From the NCBI RefSeq assembly GCF_039388045.1, contig NZ_CP135015.1, forward strand, positions 310,001 to 374,000: 64,000 nt of DNA. The letters are read 5' to 3'. Below, piece after piece: positions 56,859-64,000 of the stretch; the stretch's first letter is position 1; the number at the start of each line of letters is the position of its first letter. Position numbers and translations under genes: made by a program. The notes beneath the pieces are model-generated. The model saw nothing but the letters and a program-made list of their open reading frames with translations, did not search any database and was not told the DNA's origin. The DNA is from Buchnera_K aphidicola_B. Its GTDB lineage: Bacteria; Pseudomonadota; Gammaproteobacteria; Enterobacterales; Enterobacteriaceae.

Positions 56859-58961
56859 TTATTTTAAAATATTTTTTGCAATTATTTCAGGTATAATAGA
56901 ATACTTTATAAATTCCATAGAATAGGAGGCTCTTCCTTGTGTTTTAGATCTCAAATCAGTAGCATAACCAAACATTTCCGATAATGGAATATTAGCATAA
57001 ACTATTTTGCTAAATAAATTTTCATCAGTATTCATACCTTCAATAATCCCTCTACGACGATTTATATCTCCAATAACATCTCCCATATATTGCTCTGGTG
57101 TTTCAATTTCAACTTTCATTATAGGTTCTAATAAAACTGGATTAGCTTTTTTAAAAGCATTTTTAAAAGCAATGGAAGCAGCCATTTTAAAAGCTAATTC
57201 AGATGAATCTACATCATGATATGAACCATCATATAAACGTACACCAACATTAACCACAGGATAACCAGCTAAAGGACCAGATTTTAATTGTTCTTGTATT
57301 CCTTTATCAATAGCTGTTATATATTCCGAAGGTATAACTCCACCTTTAATATCATTAGTAAAAATATAATTTTTATCATTTTTGTTTAAAGGATATAAAT
57401 CAATAACAACATGACCATATTGTCCTCGACCTCCAGATTGTTTAATATATTTTCCTTCAACATTATTTACTACATTTTTAATAGTTTCGCGATATGCTAC
57501 TTGAGGTTTACCAACATTTGCATCAACATAAAATTCACGTTTCATACGATCAATAATAATTTCTAAGTGCAATTCACCCATTCCAGCAATTATAGTTTGA
57601 TTAGATTCTTTATCAGTCCAAACACGAAACGAAGGATCTTCACGTGCTAATTTGCCTAGAGCAAAACCCATCTTTTCTTGATCAATTTTAGTTTTCGGTT
57701 CTACAGAAATAGAAATAACAGGTTCTGGAAAATCCATGCGTTCTAAAATAATAGGATTAACTAAATTACACAAAGTATCTCCAGTAGTAACATTTTTTAA
57801 TCCAATTGCAGCAGCAATATCTCCCGCACGAACTTCTTTTATTTCTTCACGTTTATTAGCATGCATTTGAACTATACGACCAAAACGTTCTTTTTGTAAT
57901 TTTGTAGAATTTAATACAGTATCGCCAGATTTTACAACACCAGAATAAACTCTAAAAAATGTTAAATTACCTACAAATGGATCTGAAGAAATTTTAAAAG
58001 CTAAAGCAGAAAAATAATCTTCATCACTTGCATTACGTGTTATTAATTTTGAACTATTTAAATTTTCAACACCAGATATAGATTTTACATCTAGTGGAGA
58101 TGGTAAATATTCAATTACAGCATCTAATACTGCTTGAACACCTTTATTTTTAAAAGCAGAGCCACAAGTTATTAAAATTATTTCATTATTTAAAGCTCTT
58201 TTTCTTAAAGCTGATTTCACTTCTAAATTAGATAATTGTTCGCCATTAAAATATTTCTCCATTAAACATTCATCATTTTCTGCAGCTATTTCAAGTAAAT
58301 TTTGATTCCATTTTTTAGATAATTCGAGATATTCAACAGGAATACTTTTATATTTAAAAGTTAAACCTTGATCACTTTCATTCCAATGAATAGCTTTCAT
58401 TTTAATTAAGTCAATGATACCTACAAAATTATCTTCTAAACCTATAGGTAATTGAATAGGTACAGGATTTGCACCTAAACGATCTTTCATTTGTTGAATA
58501 ACTTTAAAAAAATTTGCTCCAGTACGATCCATTTTATTTATAAATGCAATTCTGGGAATTTTATATTTATTAGCTTGCCTCCAAACTGTTTCTGATTGCG
58601 GTTGTACACCACCTACTGCACAATAAACCATCACTACTCCATCTAAAACACGCATTGAACGTTCAACTTCTATAGTGAAATCAACATGACCAGGAGTATC
58701 AATTATATTAATTCTGTGAGGATTAAATTGACCAGCCATTCCAGACCAAAAAGCTGTAGTAGCTGCAGAAGTAATTGTAATACCTCTTTCCTGTTCTTGC
58801 TCCATCCAATCCATAGTAGCTGCACCATCATGTACTTCACCAATTTTATGATTAATTCCAGTATAAAATAAAATACGTTCTGTAGTAGTTGTTTTACCTG
58901 CATCAATATGTGCACTAATACCAATATTTCTATAATCTTGTATAGGTGTTATTCTTGTCAT
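56859..58961 (-). CDS. fusA: Elongation factor G
   Basis: The GTPase that drives translocation. From ATG at 58961 it has 700 residues (E. coli 704), starting MTRITPIQDYRNIGISAHID; two upstream ATGs (to 58979) are possible but have no counterpart in E. coli. GTP motifs: AHIDAGKTTTTERILFYTG (residues 17-35), RGITITSAATT, DTPGHVDFTIEVERS (about 88-102) and NKMDR (about 142-146). Domain IV with SGGRGQYGHVVIDLYP and the C-terminal SEMFGYATDLRS are intact. Lies between rpsG and tuf in the str operon. Confidence 0.98.
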   Translation of the reverse strand: MTRITPIQDYRNIGISAHIDAGKTTTTERILFYTGINHKIGEVHDGAATMDWMEQEQERGITITSAATTAFWSGMAGQFNPHRINIIDTPGHVDFTIEVERSMRVLDGVVMVYCAVGGVQPQSETVWRQANKYKIPRIAFINKMDRTGANFFKVIQQMKDRLGANPVPIQLPIGLEDNFVGIIDLIKMKAIHWNESDQGLTFKYKSIPVEYLELSKKWNQNLLEIAAENDECLMEKYFNGEQLSNLEVKSALRKRALNNEIILITCGSAFKNKGVQAVLDAVIEYLPSPLDVKSISGVENLNSSKLITRNASDEDYFSALAFKISSDPFVGNLTFFRVYSGVVKSGDTVLNSTKLQKERFGRIVQMHANKREEIKEVRAGDIAAAIGLKNVTTGDTLCNLVNPIILERMDFPEPVISISVEPKTKIDQEKMGFALGKLAREDPSFRVWTDKESNQTIIAGMGELHLEIIIDRMKREFYVDANVGKPQVAYRETIKNVVNNVEGKYIKQSGGRGQYGHVVIDLYPLNKNDKNYIFTNDIKGGVIPSEYITAIDKGIQEQLKSGPLAGYPVVNVGVRLYDGSYHDVDSSELAFKMAASIAFKNAFKKANPVLLEPIMKVEIETPEQYMGDVIGDINRRRGIIEGMNTDENLFSKIVYANIPLSEMFGYATDLRSKTQGRASYSMEFIKYSIIPEIIAKNILK

Positions 58962-59019
58962 AATAATTCTCATAATCACATATTAATTAAATTGTTTAAA
59001 ATGCTTAATTAAAAACATT

Positions 59020-59490
59020 TTACCAACGATAATGTGCAAAAGCTTTATTTGCTTCAGCCATTTTATGTACTTCTTCTCTTTTACGAACTGCGTTACCTTT
59101 ATTTTCTATAGCATCAGACAACTCATTACTTAAACGTAAAACCATAGAATTATCTAATCTTTTACGTGCAGAAGAAATAATCCATCTCATAGCTAAAGTA
59201 TTTCTTCTTACAGGGCGAACTTCAATAGGTACTTGATATGTAGAACCACCTACTCTACGAGATTTCACTTCCACTGTAGGACGGACATTTTCTAATGCTA
59301 AATTAAAAATTTCAATTTCCGTTTTATTAAATTTTTTAGATACAATTGATAAAGCTGAATAAATAATGTTTTCTGCTACAGTTTTTTTTCCATTAACCAT
59401 TAATACATTAATAAATTTCGCTAAAATATCAGAAGAAAATTTAGGATCCGGTAGAATTTTACGTACATTTACTATTCTTCGCCTAGACAT
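59020..59490 (-). CDS. rpsG: 30S ribosomal protein S7
   Basis: The primary binder of the 3' major domain of 16S rRNA and, in E. coli, the repressor of the str operon. The 156 residues match the standard S7 length. Blocks: MSRRRIVNVRKILPDPKFSS at the start, VGGSTYQVPIEVRPVRRNTL near 80-99 and the end NKAFAHYRW. The 92-bp gap to rpsL contains repeated AAATATTT palindromes, a possible hairpin-forming stretch. Confidence 0.98.
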   Translation of the reverse strand: MSRRRIVNVRKILPDPKFSSDILAKFINVLMVNGKKTVAENIIYSALSIVSKKFNKTEIEIFNLALENVRPTVEVKSRRVGGSTYQVPIEVRPVRRNTLAMRWIISSARKRLDNSMVLRLSNELSDAIENKGNAVRKREEVHKMAEANKAFAHYRW

Positions 59491-59582
59491 ACAAAACTCC
59501 TTAAAATATTTAAATATTCAAAATATTTAAAATATTTTAAATATTTAAAATATTTATAAAATAATATACTTAAACAAAATAA

Positions 59583-59957
59583 TTATTTTTTAATTCTTTT
59601 GACACCATATTTAGAGCGACTTTTAGTGCGTTTTTTCACACCAGCGCAATCTAATGCACCACGTATAACATGATATCTAACACCAGGTAGATCTTTTACA
59701 CGACCACCACGTATTAAAATAACTGAATGTTCTTGCAAATTATGTCCTTCACCACCAATATAAGAAGTAACTTCAAACCCATTAGTTAAACGTACTCTGC
59801 AAACTTTTCTTAATGCAGAATTTGGTTTTTTAGGAGTAGTAGTATAAACACGTATGCATACTCCTCTTTTTTGAGGACAATTATTTAAAGCAGGGACATT
59901 TGTTTTAGACAACTTTCTTAATCTCTTTTTTCTTACTAATTGATTTACCGTAGACAT
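59583..59957 (-). CDS. rpsL: 30S ribosomal protein S12
   Basis: A decoding-centre protein, target of streptomycin in other bacteria. The 124 residues equal E. coli S12. The conserved VYTTTPKKPNSALRKVCRVR (about residues 37-56) contains the lysine whose change gives streptomycin resistance, here the normal lysine, and the second site GRVKDLPGVRYH is also standard. Lies after tusB, as in E. coli. Confidence 0.98.
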   Translation of the reverse strand: MSTVNQLVRKKRLRKLSKTNVPALNNCPQKRGVCIRVYTTTPKKPNSALRKVCRVRLTNGFEVTSYIGGEGHNLQEHSVILIRGGRVKDLPGVRYHVIRGALDCAGVKKRTKSRSKYGVKRIKK

Positions 59958-60008
59958 ATGATTTTCTCATATATTAAAAATTAATGATATAATAAAAAGA
60001 AAAAAAAA

Positions 60009-60296
60009 TCACCAATTCATTTGTAATTTATTTTTTACTGTTAAGTTAACAAATTTAGAATAATTCACAACTTTAAACATAGAAGATATATATTTTAAAA
60101 CACCGCGAGATAATACATCTTCTTTTAAAACATACAGTTTTTTTGTTCTAATTAATATTTCATTTAAAAAAATGCTATTTCGCAAGGCAATAAAGATACC
60201 ATCTTGAATAGCAATAAAACTATCTGTATGATTTATCATACTTATTAAAATTTTAATATCTCTTTTATAAGGAGAATTAGTTAATATATGTAACAA
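60009..60296 (-). CDS. tusB: Sulfur relay protein TusB
   Basis: A subunit of the TusBCD hexamer that passes sulfur from TusA to TusE. The 95 residues equal E. coli TusB. The match is spread over the protein: MLHILTNSPYKRDIKILISM, IQDGIFIAL (residues 30-38), KLYVLKEDVLSRG (53-65), and the end FVNLTVKNKLQMNW against FVRLTVKHPSQMAW. Last of the tusDCB group, 51 bp before rpsL, as in E. coli. Confidence 0.93.
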   Translation of the reverse strand: MLHILTNSPYKRDIKILISMINHTDSFIAIQDGIFIALRNSIFLNEILIRTKKLYVLKEDVLSRGVLKYISSMFKVVNYSKFVNLTVKNKLQMNW

Positions 60297-60304
60297 TTTT
60301 AACC

Positions 60305-60667
60305 TTAAAAATTTAAAATATAATCATAAGATGTTAATTTTTCTTTTAAAAAAACTGTATTTAATATTATAACAGGTATTACAAAATTAACATTAGAATT
60401 TAAACCACGCTTTTGCATAGAATCTAAACAATAATAAATATTATTTATATCATATAAAGATAAAATTTTAAATGCTGCTACATAATTTTTCAATAAAATA
60501 TATTTAGATTTTTGATTATCAATTAATTGAAATACACCATCATCAATAAAAAATAAACTTATTTCTCTGGTACAATTAGAAATAGATAAAATAGCATCTA
60601 ATCCTTCTCTTCCAATACTAGAACCATGTGGCGCATATGAAAAAACAAATGCTATAGATTTATTCAT
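60305..60667 (-). CDS. tusC: Sulfur relay protein TusC
   Basis: A DsrF-like subunit of TusBCD. From ATG at 60667 the protein has 120 residues (E. coli 119), starting MNKSIAFVFSYAPHGSSIGR like MKRIAFVFSTAPHGTAAGR, then SLFFIDDGVFQLI near 38-50, AAFKILSLYDIN and the end SYDYILNF. The frame is open to 60709, but that part overlaps tusD; the tusD stop is 1 bp from the chosen ATG. Confidence 0.94.
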   Translation of the reverse strand: MNKSIAFVFSYAPHGSSIGREGLDAILSISNCTREISLFFIDDGVFQLIDNQKSKYILLKNYVAAFKILSLYDINNIYYCLDSMQKRGLNSNVNFVIPVIILNTVFLKEKLTSYDYILNF

Positions 60668-60668
60668 A

Positions 60669-61058
60669 CTAAAATTGTATACACCTATCACATTTTTGTA
60701 AAGATTCACCTAATTTAATTAAACTTGTTAATTTAAAACAATGATGCAAATTACCAATAAATTTTTTATATTGAACATTATTTGTAATATTTTTCACTAC
60801 ACCTCTACGCATTGCTGCACTAAAACAAACATTTAAAGAAATATTATATATATTATTTAAATTAATCCATCCATTAACTATATTAAATTCATCATTTGCA
60901 GGATTAATCATAAAATTTGCATTTAAAACACCATCACAATAAAAAAATATACTATCTAATTTATGATGTAATTTTAAAACAGATTTAGCAAATAAAAAAC
61001 CCGTATAAGCATTTTGAGTTCCGTATGGTGGTCCATTAATTAAAATTAAATATCTCAT
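60669..61058 (-). CDS. tusD: Sulfurtransferase subunit TusD
   Basis: The DsrE-like subunit that carries the active cysteine of TusBCD. The 129 residues (E. coli 128) begin MRYLILINGPPYGTQNAYTG; IFFYCDGVLNAN is near 37-48; the sulfur-accepting cysteine is in LNVCFSAAMRRGVV near residue 79, matching E. coli Cys78; and the end is CDRCIQF. First of the tusDCB-rpsL-rpsG-fusA-tuf string, which has the E. coli order. Confidence 0.94.
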   Translation of the reverse strand: MRYLILINGPPYGTQNAYTGFLFAKSVLKLHHKLDSIFFYCDGVLNANFMINPANDEFNIVNGWINLNNIYNISLNVCFSAAMRRGVVKNITNNVQYKKFIGNLHHCFKLTSLIKLGESLQKCDRCIQF

Positions 61059-61281
61059 AAACTATAAATTAAATAATAAAATTATTATAAATATTTTAAC
61101 ATATTGTTAATATATAAAATAATAAATAAAAAAAATACAACAAAACAATCCAATTATAATACAAATATTTTAAAAAAAGTTATTATTTAAATATTTAAAT
61201 AAATATATATTATATATTTTTAAAAAAATAAATTAAATAATAAAATAAAAAATTAGTAAATTATATAACATAAGGTTAAAA

Positions 61282-62436
61282 ATGAAAAAAAAAAATGATA
61301 TTAAATTAACTTTAATAAGTTTTCTTTCTTATTCTTTTATTGGGTCATTAGTTGTAATAACTGGTATTGTTATGAATCAAATAGCAAAATCTTTTAATTA
61401 TCCAATAACAAAAATAAGTATGATATTTACTTTTTTAAATTTAGGAATTTTAATAGGAATTATTATAAATTCCTGGATAATAAAAAAAGTAAGTATAAAA
61501 AAACAAATAATATTAAGTTTTTTATTACTAATAAATTCTACTATATTATTATTTATATGTAAAAACATAATAATATTTTCAGCAATAATATTTATTTATG
61601 GTTTAGTAAGTGGTTTAACTATGTCAATAGGTACATTTTTAATAACCGTAAAATATATTGAAAAAGAAAGAACACCAATGTTATTACTTACTGATTCATT
61701 TTTTAGTATCTCAGGGACCATATTTCCTTTAATAAGTGCATACATATTAAAAAAAGAATTTTCATGGCATTATATATATATGATAATTAGTGTTATTTAT
61801 ATGATAATATTTTTAATTACATTAAATACTACATTCCCATTATATGTTGTACATAAAAAAAATGAAATTAAAAAAAAAAAATATAAAAAAACCACAATTA
61901 TATTATATTTTATAGCATTTCTATATATATTAGGTCAATTAACTTTTATATCTTGGATTCCAATTTATGTTAATAAATATATAAATTTAAATATTATACA
62001 ATCTGGAAATATAATTAGTGAATTTTGGACTTCATATATGATTGGAATGTGGTTTTTTAGTATAATAATAAAATTTTTTAATTTTAAAAAATTAATCGCA
62101 AATTTGATGTTAATTTCTACTATATTAATATATCTTTTTAATCATACTTATCATTATCAATTACTACAATATATAATTATAACATTAGGATTTTTTTCAA
62201 GTGCAATTTACAGTAGTATTGTAACACTAGCATCACTAGAAATGAACCCACCTTCGCAAAAAATAATAAATTTTACATTAATTTCTGGAACAATAGGTAC
62301 ATTATTAACATTTTTAATAAGCTCTCCTATAGTTAAAATATATGATGAAAAATATGCATTATATATGGCTAATATAATATATTTTATTGTTTTAAATTTA
62401 TTTATTATGTTTATATATTTTAAAAAAAAAAAATGA
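61282..62436 (+). CDS. tsgA: Major facilitator superfamily transporter, TsgA type
   Basis: A 12-helix inner-membrane carrier of unknown substrate. The 384 residues (E. coli TsgA 393) have alternating hydrophobic stretches throughout, an early block GSLVVITGIVMNQIAKSFNY (about residues 20-39) and, in the second half, a tyrosine/asparagine-rich region typical of this genome. The family assignment rests on length, membrane pattern and position next to trpS, which fits E. coli tsgA near trpS. AAGG precedes the ATG. The stop codon lies 1 bp from the convergent trpS stop. It might serve export of symbiont products, but that is inference. Confidence 0.82.
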   Translation: MKKKNDIKLTLISFLSYSFIGSLVVITGIVMNQIAKSFNYPITKISMIFTFLNLGILIGIIINSWIIKKVSIKKQIILSFLLLINSTILLFICKNIIIFSAIIFIYGLVSGLTMSIGTFLITVKYIEKERTPMLLLTDSFFSISGTIFPLISAYILKKEFSWHYIYMIISVIYMIIFLITLNTTFPLYVVHKKNEIKKKKYKKTTIILYFIAFLYILGQLTFISWIPIYVNKYINLNIIQSGNIISEFWTSYMIGMWFFSIIIKFFNFKKLIANLMLISTILIYLFNHTYHYQLLQYIIITLGFFSSAIYSSIVTLASLEMNPPSQKIINFTLISGTIGTLLTFLISSPIVKIYDEKYALYMANIIYFIVLNLFIMFIYFKKKK

Positions 62437-62437
62437 A

Positions 62438-63445
62438 TTATTTTTTAAAACCAATAGCACGATATAATTTACACAAATTTTTATTAGCAATATTTTGAGC
62501 TTTTTTTGAACCTTGACTTAATATTTCTTGCAAATAAAATTTGTCCGATCTATATATCCAATATTTTTTTTGTAATTCATATATAATATTTACAATAATA
62601 TTTGCTAACTTATTTTTAAAAAAACTATAACTTTTATTTAAAAATTTTCGTTCCAAATATTCAATATCTTTATTTATTAATGATGAAAATAATACAAGTA
62701 AATTCGATATTCCTGGTTTTTTTTGAATATCATATATAATACGAGGAGGATTTTCTGAATCAGTAACAGATTTTTTTATTTTATTTACAATACTAACGAT
62801 GTTTTCAAGTAAAAATATAACATTTTGTTGATTTGAATCTGATTTAGACATTTTTTTTAATGGTTCTAATAATGCCATAACTTTAGAACCATATTGTAAT
62901 ATAAAAGGATCTGGTTTAGTAAAAACAGGTCCATAAATTTTATTAAAACGTTGCACTATTGTTCTAGTTAATTCTAAATGTTGAATTTGATCTAAACCTA
63001 CTGGAACTATATTGCTATTATATAAAAGAATATCCGAAGTCATTAATAACGGATAAGTAAATAAACCAACATTCTTTTTAAAACCTATATTTACTTTACT
63101 TTTAAACTGAGTCATACGCATTAATTCTGTAAAATTAGTATAACAATTTAAAATCCAATTTAATTGAGTGTGTTCATGTACATCAGATTGTAAAAAAATA
63201 ATATTTTCTTCTGGATCGATACCTGAAGCTAATAATATCGATAAAATATCCAAAACAGATTTATATATTAAACTACAATCACCAAATTTTCCATTAGTTA
63301 AAGCATGTAAATCCGCAATACAATATATACATTTATAATGTTTTTGTAATTCAACCCAATTTTTTATTACACCAATATAATTACCAATAGTTAATTGCCC
63401 TGAGGGTTGAATAGCGCTAAATACAATTAATTCATTTTTTTTCAT
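62438..63445 (-). CDS. trpS: Tryptophanyl-tRNA synthetase
   Basis: Charges tRNA-Trp. A class I synthetase of 335 residues (E. coli 334). The HIGH-type motif reads TIGN in AIQPSGQLTIGNYIG (residues 11-25), the block IADLHALT follows (43-50), VPVGLDQIQHLELTR is near 150, and KMSKS reads KKMSKSDSN near residue 197. Its stop is 1 bp from that of tsgA; rpe lies 42 bp upstream on the same strand. In E. coli gph lies between rpe and trpS and is absent here. Confidence 0.97.
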   Translation of the reverse strand: MKKNELIVFSAIQPSGQLTIGNYIGVIKNWVELQKHYKCIYCIADLHALTNGKFGDCSLIYKSVLDILSILLASGIDPEENIIFLQSDVHEHTQLNWILNCYTNFTELMRMTQFKSKVNIGFKKNVGLFTYPLLMTSDILLYNSNIVPVGLDQIQHLELTRTIVQRFNKIYGPVFTKPDPFILQYGSKVMALLEPLKKMSKSDSNQQNVIFLLENIVSIVNKIKKSVTDSENPPRIIYDIQKKPGISNLLVLFSSLINKDIEYLERKFLNKSYSFFKNKLANIIVNIIYELQKKYWIYRSDKFYLQEILSQGSKKAQNIANKNLCKLYRAIGFKK

Positions 63446-63486
63446 AACTTATATTCCATATAAAAATGTATAAATATATGTACAAA

Positions 63487-64000
63487 TTAAATATAATTAA
63501 TTATTTTACTAACTTTATCTAATTTTTTTCGTATACTTGTAATTACAGAAATATAATCAAGACTATTAAAAATAGCAGAACCAACAACTAAAATATCAGC
63601 ACCAGCTAAAGCAATATCGGCAATATTATGTAATTTAATTCCACCATCTACTTCCAATAATATTTTATATGAACTATTTTGTATTTTTTTTTTTACATAT
63701 TTTAATTTATCAAAAGTAGAAGATATGAAACACTGTCCTCCAAAACCAGGATTAACAGACATTAAAACAATTAAATCCAATTTATCTAAAATATAATCAA
63801 GACAATTTATAGAAGTATTTGGATTTAATACAACACCAGATTTACAACCACAATCTCTTATATTTTGTAATGTGATACTTAAATTATTTGTAGATTCAGG
63901 ATGAACAGTTATAAAATTAGCACCAGCTTTAGCAAATTTAGGAATTAAAGATTCTACTGGTTTAGTCATAAGATGCACATCAACAGGAGCTGTTATATTA
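63487..64000 (-). CDS. rpe: Ribulose-phosphate 3-epimerase, N-terminus beyond the window end
   Basis: Interconverts ribulose 5-phosphate and xylulose 5-phosphate in the pentose phosphate pathway. The frame continues through the window end, so the N-terminal part (about 50 residues) is missing; the residues at the edge read ITAPVDVHLMTKPVE. Visible blocks: the metal-binding HLM, FITVHPEST, MSVNPGFGGQCFI with the conserved phosphate/metal region, and LEVDGGIKLHNI with the catalytic Asp, then GADILVVGSAIF. Precedes trpS, as in E. coli apart from the lost gph. Confidence 0.95.
   Translation of the reverse strand, partial: NITAPVDVHLMTKPVESLIPKFAKAGANFITVHPESTNNLSITLQNIRDCGCKSGVVLNPNTSINCLDYILDKLDLIVLMSVNPGFGGQCFISSTFDKLKYVKKKIQNSSYKILLEVDGGIKLHNIADIALAGADILVVGSAIFNSLDYISVITSIRKKLDKVSKIINYI

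Overview
The window looks like a piece of the chromosome of a strongly reduced gammaproteobacterial endosymbiont, and its gene content and order point to Buchnera, the primary symbiont of aphids. Base composition is extremely AT-rich, lysine/asparagine/isoleucine codons and long A-runs are everywhere, almost every protein aligns from end to end with a short-to-normal E. coli orthologue, no mobile element or phage gene is visible, and a 23S-5S rRNA pair sits behind aroE and tRNA-Glu with no 16S gene beside it, which is the known Buchnera arrangement. The host aphid cannot be decided from sequence alone. The presence of ribH and ribD argues against the Buchnera of Cinara-type aphids, which are reported to have lost riboflavin synthesis.

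Layout. Positions 1-6300 hold the end of holA, then tusA, asd (minus), yhgN, pgk, fbaA and mscS. Positions 6370-14560 hold recC, recB (frameshifted) and recD. An initiator tRNA follows, then ribH, ribD, nusB and tusE. The cytochrome bo oxidase operon cyoABCDE runs on the minus strand at 17401-22128. From 22530 come clpP and clpX, a 133-bp triplicated spacer repeat where lon would be expected, the ABC half-transporters mdlA and mdlB, a 4.5S RNA gene on the minus strand, a short dnaX, ybaB, a 26-bp repeat array, htpG, tRNA-Arg, folD, cysS and cspE. Positions 35786-39064 hold 5S rRNA, 23S rRNA and tRNA-Glu, followed by aroE, def and fmt. From 41730 to 61058 one long minus-strand block carries the alpha, spc, S10 and str ribosomal operons joined end to end, ending upstream with tusBCD. 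The window closes with tsgA, trpS and the 3' part of rpe.

How the genes work together. The large block supplies about half of the ribosomal proteins, RNA polymerase alpha, SecY, EF-Tu and EF-G. def, fmt and the initiator tRNA start proteins with formyl-methionine. TusA, TusBCD and TusE, spread over three loci, form a complete sulfur relay for 2-thiouridine at the tRNA wobble base. pgk and fbaA belong to glycolysis, cyoABCDE is the terminal oxidase, and asd and aroE serve the amino-acid pathways that aphid symbionts keep for the host. ClpXP, HtpG and RecBCD are leftovers of proteostasis and repair.

The most notable oddities are a single-base deletion that splits the otherwise full-length essential gene rpsD, a poly(A)-associated frameshift in recB, two unrelated perfect tandem-repeat arrays in spacers left by gene loss, 20-base A-runs inside recC and recB, a DnaX with only the gamma part, and a peptide deformylase whose EGCLS motif reads ERCLS.
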